NCBI RefSeq assembly: GCF_034424625.1
Contig: NZ_CP139976.1
Location: 434,001-498,000, forward strand
Reading direction: 5' to 3'
DNA: 64,000 bases
Source of the DNA: Janthinobacterium lividum
GTDB taxonomy: Bacteria > Pseudomonadota > Gammaproteobacteria > Burkholderiales > Burkholderiaceae_D
Shown here: positions 19,003-28,730 of the stretch, piece by piece
Layout: each line of letters begins with the position of its first letter
How positions within the stretch are numbered: position 1 is the stretch's first letter
Made by a program: the position numbers and the translations under genes
The notes under the pieces: model-generated
Seen by the model: the letters and a program-made list of their open reading frames with translations, nothing else
Database searches by the model: none
What the model was told of the DNA's origin: nothing

Positions 19003-19428
19003 TTAGACGATCGTCAAGGTGACGTCGATGTTGCCGCGCGTGGCGTTCGAGTAGGGGCACACGATGTGGGCGGCGGCGACCAGCGCTTCGGCGGCGGCGC
19101 GTTCCATGCCTGGCAGCGAAATTTTCAGTTCCACTTCGATGCCGAAGCCCGTTTCGATGGCGCCGATACCGACGTTGCCTTCGATGGACAGGTCCGCTGG
19201 CAGGGCGATCTTGTCGCGGCCGCCGACGAATTTCATGGCGCCGATGAAGCAGGCCGAGTAGCCGGCAGCGAACAGTTGTTCCGGATTGGTGCCGACGGCG
19301 CCATTGCCGCCCAGTTCTTTTGGCGTGGTCAGCTTGACGTCCAGCACATTGTCGGACGAGACGGCACGGCCTTCGCGGCCTCCGGTGGCGGTGGCTTGAG
19401 CGCGGTACAGGACTTGTTTGATCGACAT
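19003..19428 (-). CDS. ohr: Organic hydroperoxide resistance protein Ohr
   Basis: Thiol peroxidase of the OsmC/Ohr family that reduces organic hydroperoxides using lipoyl-dependent electrons. The 141 residues contain the peroxidatic Cys60 ([10 protein letters not shown]) and resolving Cys124 ([13 protein letters not shown]), plus the Ohr-type N-terminus with [11 protein letters not shown]. The shortness and [11 protein letters not shown] motif separate Ohr from OsmC. A GAGGAAA ribosome site precedes the ATG. Upstream DNA is AT-rich with repeated TAAATAG words that could be a MarR-type (OhrR) operator. No ohrR gene is adjacent. Confidence 0.95.
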   Translation of the reverse strand: MSIKQVLYRAQATATGGREGRAVSSDNVLDVKLTTPKELGGNGAVGTNPEQLFAAGYSACFIGAMKFVGGRDKIALPADLSIEGNVGIGAIETGFGIEVELKISLPGMERAAAEALVAAAHIVCPYSNATRGNIDVTLTIV

Positions 19429-19713
19429 GATGGTTTTCCTCGGTGAGTTAAATAGTTAACGACTAAATAGTGTGCTACTTGTTTCGTGGGCTACTGCCCC
19501 AGGATGCCCGTCTGAAGAAGCGGTATGCGGCGTCCATGTGCTCAATATATATCGCGCACTATTTAATTGCAAGCTATTTTATTTGGGAAGGGCGCGGATT
19601 TATGCTTTATTTTCTTGCCTTTGTCGCCAGTATTGCCCTTCCATCGCATAATGGCCACCGCCGGTGGGGCTGGTGGTTATGCTTGGCCCCACTTCACACC
19701 CCAAGGAAAAATC
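19429..19713. other. Divergent AT-rich intergenic region between ohr and the histidine kinase
   Basis: Contains TAAATAG at 19449-19455 and 19464-19470 and the inverse CTATTTA at 19559-19565; TAGT-N5-ACTA at 19453-19465 is a small palindrome. A short frame from ATG 19602 encodes a 39-residue hydrophobic, Trp-rich peptide whose stop overlaps the kinase start (see findings). Confidence 0.4.
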
Positions 19714-20973
19714 ATGACTAGCCTCTTCTTTATCCTGCGCATCACCCTGGCCACGATGCTCACCTACATCATCGCCACGGCGATCCTGGTCGAGAATTTC
19801 CTGCGCTATATCTTCGGGCGGACGGAAGGCTTCTTTGTCATCGTTGGCGCACTGCTGGCCAGCGCCGTCATCACGAATGCATTTTCGCACGTGCGGCGCG
19901 TACGCCTGATCGCCGGCACCGTCAATGCCGGCACCCTGTCGAGCCGCCAGCGGCGCCAGATCGAGATCCCGTTCGAGGCGGGCGAAGCGTTCGACATGAT
20001 CGACGCGGCCATCCGCGAACTGCCGGGCAGCGAAGTGGTCGAAAGCGCGCGCGACAGCCTGCAGGTGCAGGCCCGCGTGCGCCGCGCCGCGCCGTACACG
20101 CACACGGGCTTGCCCCGCATGCGCTTGCTGAGCTTCATTGAGCCGCGGCCGAACCAGATTCTCGCCACCGTCACGCCGAATGGCGAGGCGGGCAGCGTGA
20201 CCCTGATCTGCGAGCCGGCACGCAATGCCTGGACCGATTGGTTCCTTGTCGACCATGGCAGCAACCTGGAAAACGCGGAAGCGGTGACGCGGGCGATGAC
20301 GCGCCGGGTGGCGCAGCGCCGCCGCGGCGAGCAGGCCGAGGCGCGCCAGACGGTGACGGAAAAGGAACTCACGGTAGCCAAGCTGAGCCTGCTGCATGCA
20401 CAGGTCGAGCCGCACTTCCTGTACAACACCCTGGCCAGCGCGCAGCTGCTCACGCGCAGCGATCCCGTGCGTGCCGACGAGATGCTCGGTAATCTGATCC
20501 TGTACCTGCGCCACTCGCTGCCGCGCACGGAGCAAGCCATGTCGACCCTGGGCACGGAACTGGAACGGGCGCGCGCCTACCTCGATATCCTGAAAATCCG
20601 CATGGGTGGACGCCTGAACCTGCAGATCGAAGTGCCGCAATACCTGCGCCAGGCGGAACTGCCGCCGATGATGCTGCAAACCCTGGTGGAAAACGCCATC
20701 AAGCACGGCCTGGAGCCGAAAAGCGGCGGCGGCACGATCTGGATCATGGCGCGCAGCGGCGACGGCACGGTGATCGTCACAGTGGCCGACGATGGCAAGG
20801 GCTTCAGCGACGACGGTGCCGGCACGGGCATCGGCTTGCGCAATGTGCGCGAACGCCTGCGCCTGACCTATGGCGCGGCCGCGTCGTTTTCCATCCTCGC
20901 CAATTTCCCCGATGGCGTGACGGCCACCATCACGGTACCCGACAGCACGGCGCAGGGAGTCTCCTATGCATAA
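19714..20973 (+). CDS. LytS/YehU-type sensor histidine kinase
   Basis: A 419-residue membrane kinase: two N-terminal transmembrane helices (about residues 3-25 and 38-58), a cytoplasmic linker, a His_kinase domain with phospho-acceptor His234 (QVEPHFLYNTLASAQ), and a C-terminal HATPase domain with the N box LVENAIKHGLEPK and G box DDGKGFSDDG...GIGLRNVRERL. The start ATG has AAGGAA upstream. It overlaps the response regulator gene by 8 bp, so the two are a cognate pair. The signal is unknown. Confidence 0.92.
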   Translation: MTSLFFILRITLATMLTYIIATAILVENFLRYIFGRTEGFFVIVGALLASAVITNAFSHVRRVRLIAGTVNAGTLSSRQRRQIEIPFEAGEAFDMIDAAIRELPGSEVVESARDSLQVQARVRRAAPYTHTGLPRMRLLSFIEPRPNQILATVTPNGEAGSVTLICEPARNAWTDWFLVDHGSNLENAEAVTRAMTRRVAQRRRGEQAEARQTVTEKELTVAKLSLLHAQVEPHFLYNTLASAQLLTRSDPVRADEMLGNLILYLRHSLPRTEQAMSTLGTELERARAYLDILKIRMGGRLNLQIEVPQYLRQAELPPMMLQTLVENAIKHGLEPKSGGGTIWIMARSGDGTVIVTVADDGKGFSDDGAGTGIGLRNVRERLRLTYGAAASFSILANFPDGVTATITVPDSTAQGVSYA

Positions 20974-21748
20974 GCCCGAGATGACGTGCGTCATCGCCGA
21001 AGACGAAACCCTGCTGCGCGATGCGCTCGTGGCCCTGCTGGCCGAAGAGTGGCCCAGCTTGCGCATCGTCGCCGCCTGCGACGATGGCGGCGCGGCGCTC
21101 GACGCCATCGCCACGCATCAGCCCGACATCGCCTTCCTCGACATCCGCATGCCGGGATTGACGGGGCTGGAAGTGGCGGCCGGCGCGCTCGAAGCGAGTC
21201 CCGCCACGCAGGTGGTGTTCGTCACCGCCTACGACCAGTACGCGATCGATGCCTTTGACAAGGGCGCCGTCGACTATTTATTGAAACCCATAGCCCGCGA
21301 GCGCCTGCAGGCGACCTTGCAGCGCGTGCAGGCACGGGCCGGCAAGACCCAGGTGGATGACGGTGCGCTGGCCGGCCTGCTGCAGCAGTTGAGCAGCGCC
21401 TTGCCGGCGGCCGCCAAGTCGCCGCCGCTGGTATGGCTGACGGCCAGCAGCGGCAAGGATACGCGGCTGATCATGGTGGAAGACATCGCCTATTTTCAGT
21501 CCGACACCAAGTACACGGCCGTCATGACGGCCGAGGGCGAGGCGCTGCTGCGCAAGCCGATCCGCGAACTGCTCGACGTGCTCGATCCGGCCATCTTTAA
21601 ACAGATCCACCGCTCCACCATCGTCAACATGAAAATGGTGGCGTCCGTCACGCGCGACGAAGTGGGACGCGGCGCCTTGCGCCTGAAGACGCGGCCGGAA
21701 ACCCTGGCCGTGAGCCAGCCGTTCATGGCGCTGTTCCGGAATATGTAG
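20966..21748 (+). CDS. LytTR-family response regulator
   Basis: A 260-residue DNA-binding regulator. The receiver domain has acidic residues E12-D13, phospho-acceptor Asp59 (FLDIRMPG) and the conserved Lys in LLKPIARERL. After a linker, the C-terminal LytTR domain (about 155-258) has the typical EDIAYFQSDTKYTAVMT and FKQIHRSTIVNMKMV segments. LytTR proteins bind DNA through beta strands at paired direct repeats. It is cotranscribed with the LytS-like kinase and followed by repeat copy 3. Confidence 0.93.
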   Translation: MHKPEMTCVIAEDETLLRDALVALLAEEWPSLRIVAACDDGGAALDAIATHQPDIAFLDIRMPGLTGLEVAAGALEASPATQVVFVTAYDQYAIDAFDKGAVDYLLKPIARERLQATLQRVQARAGKTQVDDGALAGLLQQLSSALPAAAKSPPLVWLTASSGKDTRLIMVEDIAYFQSDTKYTAVMTAEGEALLRKPIRELLDVLDPAIFKQIHRSTIVNMKMVASVTRDEVGRGALRLKTRPETLAVSQPFMALFRNM

Positions 21749-21756
21749 GCCGGTTT

Positions 21757-21880
21757 AGAGCTCCTGACATAATCTACTGCGCGTCGCGATTTGCGGCCTC
21801 CGATGCTCACTGTGCATTCGCACAGCTGCGCCTCTCAGCCGCAACTCACTGCCGCTCGCTACGGTTCTGTCAGGCGCTCT
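21757..21880. repeat. Intergenic inverted-repeat element, copy 3
   Basis: Third copy, between the convergent response regulator and deacetylase genes. Its outer arms (21757-21774 and 21863-21880) match in 15 of 18 positions as inverted repeats, with a sequence (AGAGC.CCTGACA) unrelated to the arms of copies 1 and 2. The core (CTACTGCGCG, GATGCTCACTGTGC, GCACAGCTGCGCCTCTCAGCC, GCCGCTCGCTACGG) is conserved. Confidence 0.82.
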
Positions 21881-22923
21881 TAATCAGCCGTTTCAAAGCC
21901 TTCGAGCACATTGACGACATTGATGCCGATTTCCTTCACCGCGTAGCCCCCTTCGAGGATGAAGGCGGTGGGCAGGTTCAGATGCGCGAGGCGCTCGCCC
22001 ACGCGCAGGTAGTCGCCGCTTTGCAGGGAGAAGTGCGACAGCGGGTCGCCGGCGAAAGTATCGACACCGAGCGAGACCACCAGCGCGTCGGGTGCGTACA
22101 TATTGATGCGCAGGCAGGCCGTTTCCAGCGCGGCGAACCAGCTGGCCGTGCTGCTGCCGGATGGCAGCGGCAGGTTGACGTTGTAGCCGAGCCCGGCGCC
22201 GCTGCCCGTTTCATCTGCGTGCCCCAGGTAAAACGGATATTCGCTGCGCGGGTCGGCGTGGATGGAGGCGAACAGCACGTCGTCGCGCTGGTAAAAGATG
22301 CTTTGCGTGCCGTTGCCGTGGTGGTAATCGATATCGAGGATGGCGACCTTGCGGGCGCCGTCGTCGAGCAGATGCTGCGCGGCCAGGGCAGCGTTGTTGA
22401 GAAAACAGTAGCCGCCAAAGAAATCGCTGCCCGCGTGGTGGCCCGGCGGGCGGGTGAGGGCAAACGTGGCCCGCTCGCCCAGGCGCAGCGCATGGGCCGC
22501 GTTGACGGCGCAGTCGGCGCCCGTCTTGGCCGCCGTCCACGTGCCGGCCGTCAGTGGCGTGCCGTTGTCCATCGAGTACAGGCCCAGCTTGGCCGTGAAG
22601 TCGTCCGGTTCGATGTCGCTGCGCAGGGTGCGCACGGGCCACACGGACGGCAAGGCATCCCTGCCCGCATTGTCGGGGTCGAGCGCCAGCCAGTCGTGCC
22701 AGGCGTGGCGCAGGAAATGCAGGTAGCGCGGCGTGTGGATGCGTTCCAGCGAGGTCAGCGGCACGCCGTGCGGCGTGACGATGCGGCCCAGGTTGCGCCG
22801 TCCCAGTTCGGCCACCACCATGTCGGCCCGCTCGGGCGTCTCGAAGCAGGGCACCATGGTGCCGCGAAACATTTCGAAGCGGCCCCGATGCTGGCTGTGC
22901 AATTCATTGTAGAAGGTCAGCAT
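21880..22923 (-). CDS. Histone deacetylase family protein, acetylpolyamine amidohydrolase-like
   Basis: Zinc-dependent amidohydrolase of 347 residues with the arginase/deacetylase fold. Active-site residues seen are His162-His163 (RPPGHHAG), zinc ligands Asp199 and His201 (DIDYHHGNGTQ) and the third Asp in LGVDTFAGDP, plus the tyrosine in EGGYAV. Length and the N-terminal YNELHSQHRGRFEMFRGTMVP match bacterial acetylpolyamine amidohydrolases, which deacetylate acetylputrescine or acetylspermidine, better than true histone deacetylases. It lies 28 bp after gshA on the same strand and is probably cotranscribed. Confidence 0.9.
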   Translation of the reverse strand: MLTFYNELHSQHRGRFEMFRGTMVPCFETPERADMVVAELGRRNLGRIVTPHGVPLTSLERIHTPRYLHFLRHAWHDWLALDPDNAGRDALPSVWPVRTLRSDIEPDDFTAKLGLYSMDNGTPLTAGTWTAAKTGADCAVNAAHALRLGERATFALTRPPGHHAGSDFFGGYCFLNNAALAAQHLLDDGARKVAILDIDYHHGNGTQSIFYQRDDVLFASIHADPRSEYPFYLGHADETGSGAGLGYNVNLPLPSGSSTASWFAALETACLRINMYAPDALVVSLGVDTFAGDPLSHFSLQSGDYLRVGERLAHLNLPTAFILEGGYAVKEIGINVVNVLEGFETAD

Positions 22924-22951
22924 GGGGCGCCAGGCAGGAAGTCAGGCAGGA

Positions 22952-24553
22952 TCAGGTGTGCGAACACAGGGTGCTGGCGCGGTAGGCGGCGACGAAATCG
23001 TCGAAGCTGCCGGCGGGCGCCGCCTCCATGGCGCGCTGCTCGGCCAGCGAGCTGGCGGCCATCTCGTCGAAATACGCGCTTTGTTCCGGTGTTGCCGGAT
23101 GCGTGCGGAAATAGGCTGCGTGGCGCTCGCTCTGGCGCAGGCCGAAGGCGGCAAACGAGCCGCCGTTGGCGCGTAGTTCGGCCAGGACCTTCGCCGATGG
23201 CGTCGCATCCGGGTCGGCCAGCTTGATGGCTTGCGCCGCCAGGCTGTCCGCGTGCTGCGTGCCGCCAAGGCGCGCGTCCAGCAGGGCCGCCACGGGGGCG
23301 ATGCGCGCCAGCAATTCCTCGCCCCACGCCTGCAGGGTGATGTCCTCGCCATCGCGGCGCAGGGTCAAGCCCGGCTTGCGGCCTTCCTTGACGGTGCGGG
23401 CGAAATTGTTCGTGTAGCAGGCGCTTTGCTCGGCCGAGATGGGAGCGCTGTCGTCGAGTGCGCAGAACAGCAGGAACGCGTCGAGGAAGCGACCCGTTTC
23501 CAGGCTGATGCCGACCGGTTCGAACGGGTCGACATCCATGCAGCGCACTTCGATGTATTGCACGCCGCGCAGGCACAGGGCCTGGATCGGGCGCTCGCCC
23601 GTGCGGATCACGCGTTTCGGGCGGATGGTCGAATAGTATTCATTTTCGATCTGCAGCACGTTGGTGGACAGCTGGATCCACTCGCCCTCTTTTTTTGTTC
23701 CCAGGGCTTCGTACGGCGGATACGGGTCGTTGACGGCATGCGTGAGCGCGTTGACGTAGTCGTCCAGGCTGTTTTCGTGCGGGCGCAGGCCGGACTGGGC
23801 ATCGTTCTGGTAGCCGAGGTCGCTCATGCGCAGGCTGGTGGCATACGGAAGGAACAAGGTGTCGTCGGACAAGGTGTCGAGCTTGTGCGCGCGGCCGCGC
23901 AGGAAACCGGCGGACAGGGCCGGCGAAGCGCCGAACAGGTACATCAGCAGCCAGCTGTAGCGGCGGAAATTGCGGATCGTCGCCAGATAGCTTTCCGACT
24001 GCACGTCTTTCGGCGTGGCCGCCGCGTGTGTCGGGCTGGCGCTGGTGTCCGGATTGCTGGCCAGCACTTGCCACAGCTGCTCGTCGAGTGAATAGTTGTA
24101 ATGGATGCCGGCGATGCATTGCATGGCTTTGCCGTAACGCAAGGCCAGGCCGCGCCGGTAGACGTGCTTGAGCATGCCCATGTTCGAGCTGCCGTAGTTG
24201 GCGATCTCGATTTCCGCTTCGGGCGGCAGCTGGCACGGCATCGACTGGCTCCACAGCAACTCGTCGCCCAGGCGGCTGTAGGCGTGGCGGTGCACGGTGT
24301 CGAGCTTGTCGAGCGTGACGCCGATGTCGGCTTCGGCCGGGGTGATGAATTCGAGCAGCGCTTCGGCGTAGTCGGTGGTGATTTCTGGGTGCGTCAGCGC
24401 CGAACCCAGGGCAACGGGGTGGGGCGTGGAAGCCAGATGGCCGGCGTGGTCGACGCGCAGGGTTTCACGCTCGATGCCGCGCAAGCCGCCCAGCAGCGCG
24501 CGGTTGGCATCTTCAGTCAGCAATGCCAGGCGGCGAGTCAACAGGTTGGGCAA
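22952..24553 (-). CDS. gshA: Glutamate-cysteine ligase
   Basis: First step of glutathione synthesis: ATP-dependent joining of glutamate gamma-carboxyl to cysteine. The sequence matches the gammaproteobacterial GshA type throughout: GIERETLR near the N-terminus, [55 protein letters not shown] and the [15 protein letters not shown] block. The start is a TTG ([13 protein letters not shown]) six bases after an AGGAAG site; the 533 residues compare with 518 in E. coli. An upstream extension lacks a good ribosome site. Confidence 0.95.
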   Translation of the reverse strand: MPNLLTRRLALLTEDANRALLGGLRGIERETLRVDHAGHLASTPHPVALGSALTHPEITTDYAEALLEFITPAEADIGVTLDKLDTVHRHAYSRLGDELLWSQSMPCQLPPEAEIEIANYGSSNMGMLKHVYRRGLALRYGKAMQCIAGIHYNYSLDEQLWQVLASNPDTSASPTHAAATPKDVQSESYLATIRNFRRYSWLLMYLFGASPALSAGFLRGRAHKLDTLSDDTLFLPYATSLRMSDLGYQNDAQSGLRPHENSLDDYVNALTHAVNDPYPPYEALGTKKEGEWIQLSTNVLQIENEYYSTIRPKRVIRTGERPIQALCLRGVQYIEVRCMDVDPFEPVGISLETGRFLDAFLLFCALDDSAPISAEQSACYTNNFARTVKEGRKPGLTLRRDGEDITLQAWGEELLARIAPVAALLDARLGGTQHADSLAAQAIKLADPDATPSAKVLAELRANGGSFAAFGLRQSERHAAYFRTHPATPEQSAYFDEMAASSLAEQRAMEAAPAGSFDDFVAAYRASTLCSHT

Positions 24554-24769
24554 TTTGAGCTTCCTTTCTTGTGCAGCATATAAATAATTTGTGCTGAGAT
24601 TAACCGAATTTTGGCAAATGCGTCGGCGCCGGCCCAAAAAACGCCGCGTCGCCAGCGTCCGCCCCGGGGAGCGGGGACGGCGCTTCGGTCAGGAATTCGC
24701 TTGATATTTTAACAAACTGCGGGGGGATCTGGCGCGCTGCCGGGTCAAGCTTTGCGCAGGTGGCGGCGG

Positions 24770-25600
24770 TCAGCCCAGGCGGGCGCCGCTGACTCGTTCG
24801 ATGCCGGCCAGGTCGCGCCAGCTTTGCACTTTGCTGTAGCCTGCGTCGGCCAGCAAGCCGCGCACGGATGCTGCCTGGTCATAGCCGTGCTCCATCAGCA
24901 GCCAGGCGCCTGACGCCAGGTGGCGCGCGGCGCCGGAGACGATGGTGCGCAGGGCCGACAGGCCGTCCGCATGGTCGGTCAGCGCGCCGGCAGGCTCGAA
25001 GCGCAAATCGCCTTCGGCCAGGTGGCGGTCGCCGCTGGCGATGTAGGGGGGATTCGAGACGATCAGGTCGAACTTTTCCGTGCCCAGCGCTTCGAACCAG
25101 TCGCTGGCCATGAAGGTGATGTTGACGCCATTGGCGCTGGCGTTGCGGCGCGCCACGGCCAGCGCCGTGCTGCTGACATCCAGGGCCGTGACGACGGCGT
25201 CGGGCCGCGTGTGCGCCAGCGCGACGGCAATGGCGCCGCTGCCCGTACCCATGTCGAGCACCCGTCCGCCGGGCGGCAGGCGCTCGAGCGCCAGTTCCAC
25301 CAGCACTTCCGTGTCGGGGCGGGGAATCAGCACGGCATCGTTCACTTCGAACGGCAGGCCGAAGAATTCGCGCTGGCCCACGATGTAGGCGATCGGCTCG
25401 CCCTGCAGGCGGCGTGCCAGCAAGCTGGACAGGCGTTGGGCTTCATCGGGAGTGAGCACACGCTCCGATTGTGTGATCAGGCTCACGCGCGACAGGCCCA
25501 GCGCATGGCCCAGCAGGATGCGGTTGTCGAGCGGATCGAGCAGTGGACGGATTTGCAGGGCGCCGACAGTGCTGCCGGCGGGGATCAGTGTTTCTGGCAT
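24770..25600 (-). CDS. prmC: Peptide chain release factor N5-glutamine methyltransferase
   Basis: SAM-dependent enzyme that methylates the glutamine of the GGQ motif in release factors. The 276 residues comprise an N-terminal helical domain and a Rossmann methyltransferase domain with VLDMGTGSGAIAVAL (SAM binding) and the catalytic NPPYIA motif. The ATG chosen lies 11 bp after the dsbB stop; a GTG at 25639 would overlap dsbB. Its substrate RF1 (prfA) is encoded just upstream in the same operon. About 216 bp of non-coding DNA, with a GC-rich hairpin and a T6 run on the minus strand near 24636, separate it from gshA. Confidence 0.95.
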   Translation of the reverse strand: MPETLIPAGSTVGALQIRPLLDPLDNRILLGHALGLSRVSLITQSERVLTPDEAQRLSSLLARRLQGEPIAYIVGQREFFGLPFEVNDAVLIPRPDTEVLVELALERLPPGGRVLDMGTGSGAIAVALAHTRPDAVVTALDVSSTALAVARRNASANGVNITFMASDWFEALGTEKFDLIVSNPPYIASGDRHLAEGDLRFEPAGALTDHADGLSALRTIVSGAARHLASGAWLLMEHGYDQAASVRGLLADAGYSKVQSWRDLAGIERVSGARLG

Positions 25601-25611
25601 GGTGCTTTCAA

Positions 25612-26082
25612 TTATTTCTGACGGCGCAGCAAGGTCCACAGCAGGCCGACGCTAAAAATGGCGAACCAGATGAACGCCCATTGCGGAATCGACAGGCCGA
25701 AAAACGGCTCGCCGGCGTTTTCGCAGGCGCCATAGGATTCAAACATGAAGGGCATGACTTGCGCCGTGAAAATCTTGTTCAGCGCCGTTTCCACCGGATC
25801 GATGCCGCACGAGAAGCCGGGGTTGGCCAGCACGTACAGATGCTTGGCGCCCACGCCCAGCCCGCCCAGGGCCGCCAGCAAGCCGATGCCGGCGCCGATC
25901 TTTGGACGGTTGGCGGCCGCGCCGGCCAGGCAGGCGATGCCGATGGCGAGGAACAGGTAGCGCTGGATCACGCACAGCGGGCACGGCGCCATGTTCATGG
26001 CATGCTGCAAATACATGGCCACGCCCAGCATCAGGAAACACAGGGCGGCGATCGACAGGAGGACGGTGCGTGAATTTTTCAT
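25612..26082 (-). CDS. dsbB: Disulfide bond formation protein DsbB
   Basis: Inner-membrane quinone reductase that reoxidises the periplasmic thiol oxidase DsbA. The 156 residues form four transmembrane helices. Both redox pairs are present: Cys34-Cys37 (APCPLC) in the first periplasmic loop and Cys92/Cys120 (GFSCG and YGACEN) in the second. The ATG chosen gives the usual short cytoplasmic start; a GTG three codons upstream is possible. It is inserted between prfA and prmC, a pair usually adjacent in Proteobacteria. Confidence 0.95.
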   Translation of the reverse strand: MKNSRTVLLSIAALCFLMLGVAMYLQHAMNMAPCPLCVIQRYLFLAIGIACLAGAAANRPKIGAGIGLLAALGGLGVGAKHLYVLANPGFSCGIDPVETALNKIFTAQVMPFMFESYGACENAGEPFFGLSIPQWAFIWFAIFSVGLLWTLLRRQK

Positions 26083-26165
26083 GGGCGACACGGTGAGGTG
26101 GATGGAATCGAGCTGGTCATTTTCGCACAAGGCTGGATTTTTATTGCTTAGCCGCTACTTAAAGC

Positions 26166-26193
26166 TGTCGGCTTAGCGTAGCGTAAGCCGACA
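26166..26193. repeat. Inverted repeat between dsbB and prfA
   Basis: Perfect 10-bp stem TGTCGGCTTA/TAAGCCGACA with an 8-base loop, 17 bp downstream of the prfA stop. No T tract follows on either strand, so it may be an mRNA-processing or stability hairpin within the operon rather than a terminator. Confidence 0.6.
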
Positions 26194-26209
26194 ACAACGG
26201 TGTCAGCGT

Positions 26210-27286
26210 TTAATCGCCCAAGGCAGCCAGCAGTTCCGCCTGGTGCTCTGCCGCCAGCGCATTCGTCAAGTCCGTCAAATCCCCATCCATGATGAAGTCC
26301 AGCTTATACAAGGTCAAATTGATGCGGTGGTCCGTCAGGCGGCCTTGCGGGAAATTATAGGTGCGGATGCGCTCGCTGCGGTCGCCCGAGCCGATCAGGC
26401 TCTTGCGGGTGGCCGCTTCCTTCGACTGCTGTTCGCGCAATTGCACGTCCTTGATGCGCGCGGCCAGCACTTTCATCGCCTGCGCCTTGTTCTTGTGCTG
26501 GCTGCGGTCATCCTGGCATTCCACCACGATGCCGGTCGGCAAGTGGGTGATGCGCACGGCGGAGTCCGTTTTGTTGATGTGCTGTCCACCGGCGCCCGAG
26601 GCGCGGTAGGTGTCGATGCGCAGGTCGGCCGGGTTGATGTTGACGTCTTCCACTTCATCGGCTTCCGGCATCACGGCCACCGTGCAGGCGGACGTGTGGA
26701 TGCGGCCTTGCGTTTCCGTGGCCGGCACGCGCTGCACGCGGTGGCCGCCCGACTCGAATTTCAGCTTTGAATACGCGCCGTTACCCACTACGCGCACGAT
26801 CACTTCGCGGTAGCCGCCCAGGTCGGAGTCGGATGCCGACACCAGTTCCACCTGCCAGCGGTTGCGTTCGGCAAAGCGCGTGTACATGCGCAGCAGGTCG
26901 CCGGCGAACAGGGCCGATTCATCGCCGCCCGTGCCGGCGCGAATTTCCAGGAAGATATTGCGTTCGTCATTGACGTCCTTCGGCAGCAGCATGGTTTGCA
27001 ATTCGCGCTCCAGCCGCGCCATGGTGGTCTTGGCCGCCTCGATTTCTTCCTGGGCGAATTCCTTCATGTCCGGATCGGACAACATCTCTTGCGCTGTCGT
27101 AATATCGTTGCCCGCTTCCTGATAGGAATGGTACAGGGCGACCAGCGGACCCAGTTCGGCGTGCTCGCGCGTCATCTTGCGGTAGCTGTCCATGTTCGAC
27201 GTGGCGTCCGGGTGCATCAGCAGTTCGTCGAGTTCGACCAGGCGGTTCGCCAGTTGATCGAGTTTGGCCAGCATGGATGGTTTCAT
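26210..27286 (-). CDS. prfA: Peptide chain release factor 1
   Basis: RF1 recognises UAA and UAG and triggers peptide release. The 358 residues include the stop-codon reading PAT motif ([12 protein letters not shown]2 would have SPF) and the GGQ motif ([16 protein letters not shown]). It lies 88 bp after hemA on the same strand, the conserved hemA-prfA arrangement. The glutamine is methylated by PrmC, encoded two genes downstream. Confidence 0.97.
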   Translation of the reverse strand: MKPSMLAKLDQLANRLVELDELLMHPDATSNMDSYRKMTREHAELGPLVALYHSYQEAGNDITTAQEMLSDPDMKEFAQEEIEAAKTTMARLERELQTMLLPKDVNDERNIFLEIRAGTGGDESALFAGDLLRMYTRFAERNRWQVELVSASDSDLGGYREVIVRVVGNGAYSKLKFESGGHRVQRVPATETQGRIHTSACTVAVMPEADEVEDVNINPADLRIDTYRASGAGGQHINKTDSAVRITHLPTGIVVECQDDRSQHKNKAQAMKVLAARIKDVQLREQQSKEAATRKSLIGSGDRSERIRTYNFPQGRLTDHRINLTLYKLDFIMDGDLTDLTNALAAEHQAELLAALGD

Positions 27287-27374
27287 AGCGATTCGCGGTA
27301 AAAGAGTGTAGGGATGGTGCAGGCCCGGCAGGCGGGCAGGGGGTGGTCGCGCGCGGGCGGCCAGCGGGGCTGCG

Positions 27375-28649
27375 CTAACGGCGGGGGCGGAACAGTTTTG
27401 GCAGCAGGGTGACCAGCTGCTTGCGCTCGTCGCCTTGCGCGTGGTGCAGCGCCTGCTGCGGTCCGTGCAGGAACTTGGCCGTCAAGCCTTTCGACAGCGC
27501 TTCCAGGACGGCGTCGATGTCGGCGCCCTTGGCCAGCATCTTGCGCGCCCGTTCCACTTCCATCAGGCGCAGCGCTTCGCTGTTTTCATGCAAATGCTGG
27601 ATGACGGGCACCATGGCGCGGTCATCGACCCAGCTCATGAACGATTGCACGCGCGTTTCGATGATGGCTTCGGCTTGCGCCACGGCCGCTTGCCGGCTTT
27701 CCAGGCCCGTCTGCACGACCTTGCCCAGGTCGTCGACCGTGTACAGGAAGACGTCGTTCAAACGGCCCACTTCCGCTTCGATGTCGCGCGGCACGGCCAG
27801 GTCGACCATGAACATGGGCTTGTGGCGGCGTGCCTTGATTGCGCGCTCGACCAGGCCCAGGCCCAGCAGCGGCAAGGACGACGCCGTGCATGAAATGACG
27901 ATGTCGAACTGGTGCAGCTGCTCCGGCAGGTCAGCCAGGCGGATGGCCTTGCCGTTGAAGCGGTGCGCCAGTTCCTCGCCCCGTTCCATGGTGCGGTTGG
28001 CAATGGTGATGCTTTTCGGGTTTTGCGCCGCGAAGTGCGTGGCGCACAATTCGATCATTTCGCCGGCGCCGATGAACAGCACGTTCTGCTCGGCGATCTT
28101 GTCGAAGATGCGCTGCGACAGGCGTACGGCGGCGGCCGCCATGGACACGCTGTGCGCGCCGATTTCCGTGCTGCTGCGCACTTCCTTGGCGACGGAAAAG
28201 CTGCGCTGGAACAACTGGTGCAGATACGTGCCCAGGCCGCCCGCTTCGTCGGCCGTGCGGATGGCGTCCTTGATCTGGCCCAGGATCTGCGTTTCGCCCA
28301 GCACCATCGAATCGAGCCCGGAGGCGACGCGGAAGGTGTGGCGCACGGCATCGTGCTGCGGCAACATATATAAGTGGGGGCGCAGCTCGCTGTAGTTGAG
28401 CTTGTGATAATCGGCCAGGAAATGCGCACCCGCGTCGAGCGGATTGGGCACGTGGCTGGCCGCATACAGCTCGGTGCGGTTGCAGGTCGACAGGATGGCC
28501 GCTTCGTCGTTGTCGCGCAAGTCGATGCGCTGGAACCAGGTGCGCGCCGCCATCACCGCCGAACCCAATTGCTCAGGCGCAAACGCCAGCTGTTCGCGGA
28601 GCGACACTGGGGCGGTGGTATGGTTGAGGCCGACGGCGAGCAGTTGCAT
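27375..28649 (-). CDS. hemA: Glutamyl-tRNA reductase
   Basis: First committed step of C5-pathway tetrapyrrole synthesis: NADPH-dependent reduction of glutamyl-tRNA to glutamate-1-semialdehyde. The 424 residues show catalytic Cys56 in [28 protein letters not shown], the NADP-binding [15 protein letters not shown] and the C-terminal dimerisation helix. It is first in the hemA-prfA-dsbB-prmC operon. An 81-bp gap separates it from the upstream response regulator gene on the same strand. Confidence 0.97.
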   Translation of the reverse strand: MQLLAVGLNHTTAPVSLREQLAFAPEQLGSAVMAARTWFQRIDLRDNDEAAILSTCNRTELYAASHVPNPLDAGAHFLADYHKLNYSELRPHLYMLPQHDAVRHTFRVASGLDSMVLGETQILGQIKDAIRTADEAGGLGTYLHQLFQRSFSVAKEVRSSTEIGAHSVSMAAAAVRLSQRIFDKIAEQNVLFIGAGEMIELCATHFAAQNPKSITIANRTMERGEELAHRFNGKAIRLADLPEQLHQFDIVISCTASSLPLLGLGLVERAIKARRHKPMFMVDLAVPRDIEAEVGRLNDVFLYTVDDLGKVVQTGLESRQAAVAQAEAIIETRVQSFMSWVDDRAMVPVIQHLHENSEALRLMEVERARKMLAKGADIDAVLEALSKGLTAKFLHGPQQALHHAQGDERKQLVTLLPKLFRPRR

Positions 28650-28730
28650 TTCAGGGCTGTTGGGATGACTTATGCCGACATTATAGCGCTTTGTGCCCGC
28701 GCTTTGAGCAGGTCAGCCGTTTGCCGCCGT

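Noticed and set aside
26166..26193. Hairpin between dsbB and prfA as a terminator
   Set aside because: Stem is good but neither strand has a T tract; listed as an inverted repeat instead.
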